Below are positions 7,206 to 10,202 of a stretch of 10,202 bases of DNA, in pieces; position 1 is the first letter of the stretch, and every line of letters begins with the position of its first letter. The notes below the pieces were generated by a model. It worked only from the letters and a program-made list of their open reading frames with translations, searched no databases and was not told the origin of the DNA. The translations under genes were made by a program, and so were the position numbers. The DNA comes from Pseudopedobacter sp040392825. Its GTDB lineage: Bacteria; Bacteroidota; Bacteroidia; Sphingobacteriales; Sphingobacteriaceae. The stretch covers positions 1-10,202 of the forward strand of contig NZ_JBEBVH010000138.1 in NCBI RefSeq assembly GCF_040392825.1, given 5' to 3'.

Positions 7206-7234
7206 CAAAGATACGGAATTCAGAATTAAACAAA
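7206..7234 (-). promoter_or_regulatory. Promoter for mtaB, giving a near-leaderless mRNA
   Basis: Read on the minus strand, TTTG (7231-7234), a 17-nt spacer and TATCTTTG (7206-7213) match the Bacteroidota promoter TTTG/TAnnTTTG exactly. The -7 box ends 8 nt before the mtaB ATG (7197), so transcription would start only about 3-5 nt upstream of the start codon. The -7 box is flanked exactly by TTCCG (7201-7205) and CGGAA (7214-7218). Confidence 0.6.
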
Positions 7235-7246
7235 AGCCTGAATTCC
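7215..7246. repeat. 9-bp inverted repeat around the mtaB -33 box
   Basis: GGAATTCAG (7215-7223) and CTGAATTCC (7238-7246) are perfect inverted copies separated by 14 bp, enclosing the TTTG -33 element of the mtaB promoter. It could be a regulator site or a hairpin in the ubiX-mtaB read-through transcript. No T-run follows on the minus strand, so it is not a convincing terminator. Confidence 0.5.
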
Positions 7247-7270
7247 TGTCACAGAAATCTAAAATTGCTC

Positions 7271-7831
7271 TTATTGTCCCCAACGATAAGAATCATTTTT
7301 TAAACCTATTAAATCAATAATTCTATCAACTACGGTTGAAGCAACCTCCTCTACTGTTTTGGGGTTACTATAAAATGATGGTACTGCCGGGCAAACAATG
7401 GCTCCTGCTTCTGTAACTGATTTAAAGTTATTAATATGAATGAGGCTTAAAGGAGTTTCCCTTGCAACTAAAATCAACTTTCGCCTTTCCTTTAATATTA
7501 CATCTGCTGCCCTGGTTGTTAAATCATTAGAAATTCCAGACGCTATTCTCGCTAAGGTTCCCATAGAACAGGGTACTATTACCATGGTATCATATTGAGC
7601 GGACCCCGAAGCAAACGGAGCAAAAAAATCATTTCTCGCAAAAAACCTGAACGGAATTTCCTGATAATCCGAATTTCCCAATTCTTGTTGCCAAACATCT
7701 TTTGCATTATCAGACATGATTACCGATACTTCTTCCAATTGATTTTTCAGAGTGGAAAGCTTCTGCAATAAAAGTTTTGCATAAACCGCCCCACTTGCCC
7801 CGGTAATTGCTACTACAATTTTTCTTTTCAT
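7271..7831 (-). CDS. ubiX: Flavin prenyltransferase UbiX
   Basis: At 186 residues this is the normal length for UbiX, which attaches dimethylallyl phosphate to FMN to make prenyl-FMN, the cofactor of UbiD-type decarboxylases. Family motifs are clear: the GASGAVYA flavin-binding loop (residues 11-18), the PCSMGTLARIASG segment (87-99), the RETPLS phosphate-binding motif at 124-129, and PAVPSFY near the C-terminus. The ATG at 7831 is the natural start. No ubiD gene is in the window, so the partner decarboxylase must lie elsewhere; the end pathway cannot be stated. It is first in the minus-strand run ubiX-mtaB-gtrA-suhB. Immediately upstream lie a -7 box and a small transcription unit ending in an intrinsic terminator. 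Confidence 0.95.
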   Translation of the reverse strand: MKRKIVVAITGASGAVYAKLLLQKLSTLKNQLEEVSVIMSDNAKDVWQQELGNSDYQEIPFRFFARNDFFAPFASGSAQYDTMVIVPCSMGTLARIASGISNDLTTRAADVILKERRKLILVARETPLSLIHINNFKSVTEAGAIVCPAVPSFYSNPKTVEEVASTVVDRIIDLIGLKNDSYRWGQ

Positions 7832-7856
7832 GAATCAATAATGATTTTTTCGAATC

Positions 7857-7864
7857 CAAATATA
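7857..7864 (-). promoter_or_regulatory. -7 promoter box proximal to ubiX
   Basis: On the minus strand this reads TATATTTG, an exact TAnnTTTG match ending 25 nt upstream of the ubiX ATG, so the leader would be about 20 nt. The -33 position has only TTCG (7881-7884, 16 nt away), which lies inside the arm of the upstream terminator. It is therefore weaker than the promoter at 7942-7970. Confidence 0.45.
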
Positions 7865-7870
7865 GGAAAT

Positions 7871-7900
7871 AAAAAAGGGTCGAATACTAGTATTCGACCC
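7871..7900 (-). terminator. Intrinsic terminator of the small transcript upstream of ubiX
   Basis: A perfect 24-bp palindrome at 7877-7900 has arms GGGTCGAATA and TATTCGACCC around CTAG. On the minus strand it is followed directly by TTTTTT (7876-7871) and then ATTT, a textbook Rho-independent terminator. On the plus strand there is no T-run, so it acts on minus-strand transcripts only. Confidence 0.8.
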
Positions 7901-7939
7901 TACATCTACCTATGAAAAACATGCCCTTTGGGAGGGCAC
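7871..7939 (-). ncRNA. Candidate small RNA or transcription-attenuating leader upstream of ubiX
   Basis: A complete small unit on the minus strand: a consensus promoter (7942-7970), a transcript expected to start at about 7937-7940, a 5' hairpin, about 20 nt of linker, and a perfect terminator (7877-7900) with six Us (7871-7876). The RNA would be about 70 nt. The 5' hairpin pairs UGCCCU (7938-7933) with AGGGCA (7927-7922) around a CCCAA loop. The linker carries an 11-codon open frame (ATG at 7922, peptide MFFIGRCRVEY) whose UAG lies in the terminator loop. It could be an independent small RNA, or a leader in which translation of that frame opens the terminator and lets transcription continue into ubiX. 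I do not recognise it as a named RNA family. Confidence 0.5.
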
Positions 7940-7941
7940 TA

Positions 7942-7970
7942 CAAATATAGGAAAAATATTATTTATCAAA
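7942..7970 (-). promoter_or_regulatory. Consensus promoter of the small transcript
   Basis: On the minus strand TTTG (7967-7970), a 17-nt spacer and TATATTTG (7942-7949) match the Bacteroidota housekeeping promoter at every conserved base. Spacing is identical to the mtaB promoter. Transcription would begin near 7937-7940, immediately before the 5' hairpin of the candidate RNA. Confidence 0.65.
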
Positions 7971-7974
7971 ACTT

Positions 7975-8169
7975 TTTTTTAAAATAATTTAACGTGACAA
8001 TAACGTAACAAGTTCGCTATAATTAATCAATTAAATTAGTGTTTCGTAAAGATATTTTATTTTTAACCAACAATAAATGTTTAAACTTATAAATGGAAAT
8101 AAAATCTTTAGTTTAAAAAGCTATGTAAACTTAATATAAAGCTTTCATAATAGCTAAGTTAAGCAATAT
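7975..8169. other. AT-rich intergenic sequence between mutS2 and the small transcript
   Basis: This stretch lies in the 338-nt gap between the mutS2 stop and ubiX. I see no coding frame of note and no strong terminator with a T-run for mutS2. Only weak short inverted matches are present (AGCTAT at 8120-8125 with ATAGCT at 8150-8155), which are unremarkable at this base composition. The rest of the gap is covered by the small transcription unit and the ubiX -7 box. Confidence 0.5.
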
Positions 8170-10202
8170 TTATTTTAGATAAACATAAGTAATTCCGTCA
8201 CCTCCCCTGTCAGCATGCTCGTCTTCCAAACGTTCAATCTCGGTATATTTTTTAAGGTAATTTCTAATCAGTTTTCGTAAAATTCCATCACCTTTTCCGT
8301 GAATAATTTTAAATGACCCCATTGAAAACATTATTGCCCGGTCCAGCAATTGTTCTATTTTATGCAAAGCATCTTCTCCCCTCATTCCTCTAACATCTAT
8401 TTCGCTAACAAATTCTGATGCAGATTGGGTATGACTTACAGAGCTTGCTCTTCGGATGTCTTTTGGTACGTCACTTTGTGCAATTTTTTCGACCCTTCTT
8501 TTTTTGACAACAGATTTAAGCTCGCCAAATGCGATGATTAGATTTTCCTTACTTACTTCCAAGACTTTAGCAACATTTCCTGAATCAGTTAATTTCACCC
8601 AGTCTCCCACTGCTATTTCAGCTTGCTTACTGTCAACCGCTTTTTTTTCTACAGGTTTAACTTCGTGTTTTTTTAATTCAGCATTTAGATTCTCGCGTAA
8701 CTGTTTGGTTTTTTCCTTTTCTGCTTTGGCCGATTTGATATCTGAAATTGTATTTTCAATCAGCTTATTAGCGTTTTTAATAATCTGTTGTGCTTCCAGC
8801 TTAGCCTGTTTAATAATATTCCGTTTATTCTCTTCAAAATAATCCTTTAATTTTTGATTTTCAGAGAGAAGCAAGTCGATATTCTTTTTTTCCCGTTCTA
8901 TATATTTCTTCTGATCGTAAATTTCCTTTTTATCCCGTTCCAGATCAAGCAAAAGAGAGTCTACCTTTCTTTGTTCAATATTAATCTTGCTCTTTGCCAG
9001 ATCAATCAATTGTTTAGACAAACCTATTTTTTGAGCAATTTCAAAAGCATAAGAACTTCCCGGCTTCCCCATTTCCAAAACATATAACGGCTTCAGATTT
9101 ACATTATCGAAAATCATGGACGCATTTTCTAAGCCTTCGGTATGATTTGCGAAAATCTTAAGATTCGAATAGTGTGTAGTAATTACTCCAAAAGAATGTT
9201 TCTTATTGATAAGCTCCAATACGGCCTCGGCGATGGGTCCACCAAACTGCGGATCGGTGCCTGTCCCAAACTCATCTATCAGAACCATGGTCTTTCCATT
9301 TGCCTGTTCTGTAAAATATTTCATTTTCGAGAGATGGGCACTATATGTACTTAAATCACTTTCAATAGACTGATCATCGCCAATATCAGCGAAAATCTGT
9401 TTCAAGACGCTAAATTCAGATTCTTCATCTGCAGGAACTAAAAGACCTGCCTGAACCATAATCTGTAATAAACCTACAGTCTTCATGGCTACCGATTTTC
9501 CGCCTGCATTTGGTCCAGACACCAAAAGAATCCGGGTTTTCTTATCTAAATGCATATTTAAAGGAATAACCGGTTTCTGATTTTCCTTTCCCGACATGAT
9601 AAGCAGTGGATGTTTTGCATTTACCAAACGTAACTTAGGCTCATTTAACAACACCGGCATTTTTGCATCTATTTCTATGGCAAATAAAGCTTTTGCCCTA
9701 ACAAAGTCCAATTTGGTTAAAAAACCATGATAAGAATATAAAATAGGCACATGAGGTCTAAGCTTATCAGTCAATTCTGTAAGAATCCTTATAATTTCAC
9801 GTCTTTTTTCAAACTCCAGATCTCTAACTAAGTTATTTAGATTAAAAACCTCTTCCGGCTCTATATAAACCGTCTGACCTGTCGCAGATTCGTCATGTAT
9901 AAAACCTTTAAGCTTCCGCTTATTTTCTGCAAGAATTGGTATACAAAGCCTGCCATCCCTAACGGTTAAACTTCCATCTGCTACCCAATTATTTGCTTGT
10001 GCGCTTTTGTATATCTGGTCAATTTTCTTTCTTGCATCCTGTTCCGCCTTCGCTATGGCATCTATAATATCAGAGAGTAAACGGGATGCATTATTTTTAA
10101 TCTTTCCTTTTGCATCAATTACTTTTTCAATTTCTCTCAGAATACTCTTTTCTATCGGCAGATGTTCAAAAAGCGCCTCAAGATTCGGATATGTCCCTTC
10201 CC
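8170..10202 (-). CDS. mutS2: Endonuclease MutS2 (N-terminus outside window)
   Basis: The minus-strand frame is open from the stop at 8170 to the window edge at 10202, about 677 codons, compared with about 780-800 for full MutS2. An apparent TTG start at 9774 is internal: codons beyond it encode conserved MutS2 sequence, including HDESATGQTVYIEP and LNNLVRDLE. In order: clamp/lever region (about 9780-10200), ATPase with Walker A GPNAGGKS (9493-9516) and Walker B MVLIDEFGTGTD (about 9255-9290), THYSNLK, a Lys/Glu-rich coiled coil (about 8640-8970), a KOW-like segment (VGDWVKLTDSGNVAKV), and a C-terminal Smr nuclease domain with IDVRGMRGEDA (about 8380-8400) and HGKGDGILR (about 8280-8301). Family members bind branched DNA or split collided ribosomes, with Smr acting as a nuclease. 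The gene appears intact within the window. Confidence 0.95.
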   Translation of the reverse strand, partial: EGTYPNLEALFEHLPIEKSILREIEKVIDAKGKIKNNASRLLSDIIDAIAKAEQDARKKIDQIYKSAQANNWVADGSLTVRDGRLCIPILAENKRKLKGFIHDESATGQTVYIEPEEVFNLNNLVRDLEFEKRREIIRILTELTDKLRPHVPILYSYHGFLTKLDFVRAKALFAIEIDAKMPVLLNEPKLRLVNAKHPLLIMSGKENQKPVIPLNMHLDKKTRILLVSGPNAGGKSVAMKTVGLLQIMVQAGLLVPADEESEFSVLKQIFADIGDDQSIESDLSTYSAHLSKMKYFTEQANGKTMVLIDEFGTGTDPQFGGPIAEAVLELINKKHSFGVITTHYSNLKIFANHTEGLENASMIFDNVNLKPLYVLEMGKPGSSYAFEIAQKIGLSKQLIDLAKSKINIEQRKVDSLLLDLERDKKEIYDQKKYIEREKKNIDLLLSENQKLKDYFEENKRNIIKQAKLEAQQIIKNANKLIENTISDIKSAKAEKEKTKQLRENLNAELKKHEVKPVEKKAVDSKQAEIAVGDWVKLTDSGNVAKVLEVSKENLIIAFGELKSVVKKRRVEKIAQSDVPKDIRRASSVSHTQSASEFVSEIDVRGMRGEDALHKIEQLLDRAIMFSMGSFKIIHGKGDGILRKLIRNYLKKYTEIERLEDEHADRGGDGITYVYLK

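Noticed and set aside
7198..7233. 12-residue N-terminal extension of MtaB from the ATG at 7233
   Set aside because: It precedes the conserved start of the UPF0004 domain and would lie across the promoter at 7206-7234.
7912..7950. Plus-strand short frame MKNMPFGRALQI through the 5' hairpin of the candidate RNA
   Set aside because: It has no plus-strand promoter, and the terminator and promoter signals here all point to the minus strand.
8456..9354. Several plus-strand open frames of 70-128 codons opposite mutS2
   Set aside because: They are antisense to clearly coding MutS2 domains, contain no recognisable domain and look like shadows.
9772..9774. TTG at 9774 as the start of MutS2
   Set aside because: The same frame continues to the window edge with recognisable MutS2 sequence, so this codon is internal.
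1..10202. Mobile element, CRISPR array, tRNA or rRNA
   Set aside because: No transposase or integrase coding sequence, long terminal repeats, regularly spaced repeats or RNA gene cores were seen on either strand.

Overview
The window looks like a chromosomal stretch from a member of the Bacteroidota, most likely a Sphingobacteriaceae relative such as Pedobacter. This is inferred from an AT-rich composition, the DPP5-type peptidase, the general lack of Shine-Dalgarno sequences, and several close matches to the Bacteroidota promoter (TTTG, about 17-20 nt, TAnnTTTG). No transposase, integrase, CRISPR array, tRNA or rRNA is visible. The only plausible accessory piece is a small toxin-antitoxin pair.

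Layout. (1) 1-2502, plus strand: the 3' part of a COG3650-META domain protein, then 10 nt later a secreted S9 peptidase closely resembling Porphyromonas gingivalis DPP5. (2) 2510-2547: a strong hairpin between converging genes. (3) 2554-3693, minus strand: a soluble protein with a DACNV-like N-terminal sensor region and a C-terminal DisA_N (diadenylate cyclase-like) domain with altered motif residues. (4) 3694-3855: a divergent AT-rich intergenic region with a good plus-strand promoter overlapped by a 13-bp direct repeat. (5) 3856-4538, plus strand: a ribbon-helix-helix (DUF6364-like) antitoxin and a PIN-domain toxin overlapping by ATGA. (6) 4580-7831, minus strand: a compact run read in the order ubiX, mtaB, gtrA-like, inositol-monophosphatase family (suhB-like). 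mtaB also has its own promoter close to its start codon. (7) 7832-8169: a gene-free gap holding a complete small transcription unit on the minus strand (promoter, about 70 nt, perfect intrinsic terminator), then AT-rich sequence with nothing recognisable. (8) 8170-10202, minus strand: mutS2 with its N-terminus beyond the window edge.

Most genes are housekeeping: peptide degradation outside the cytoplasm (DPP5), prenyl-FMN cofactor synthesis (UbiX), tRNA ms2t6A37 modification (MtaB), sugar- or inositol-phosphate hydrolysis (IMPase), a GtrA-type membrane protein, and ribosome rescue or recombination control (MutS2). The two items most worth a second look are the candidate small RNA or attenuator upstream of ubiX (about 7871-7939) and the DACNV/DisA_N nucleotide-signalling protein beside the toxin-antitoxin pair.
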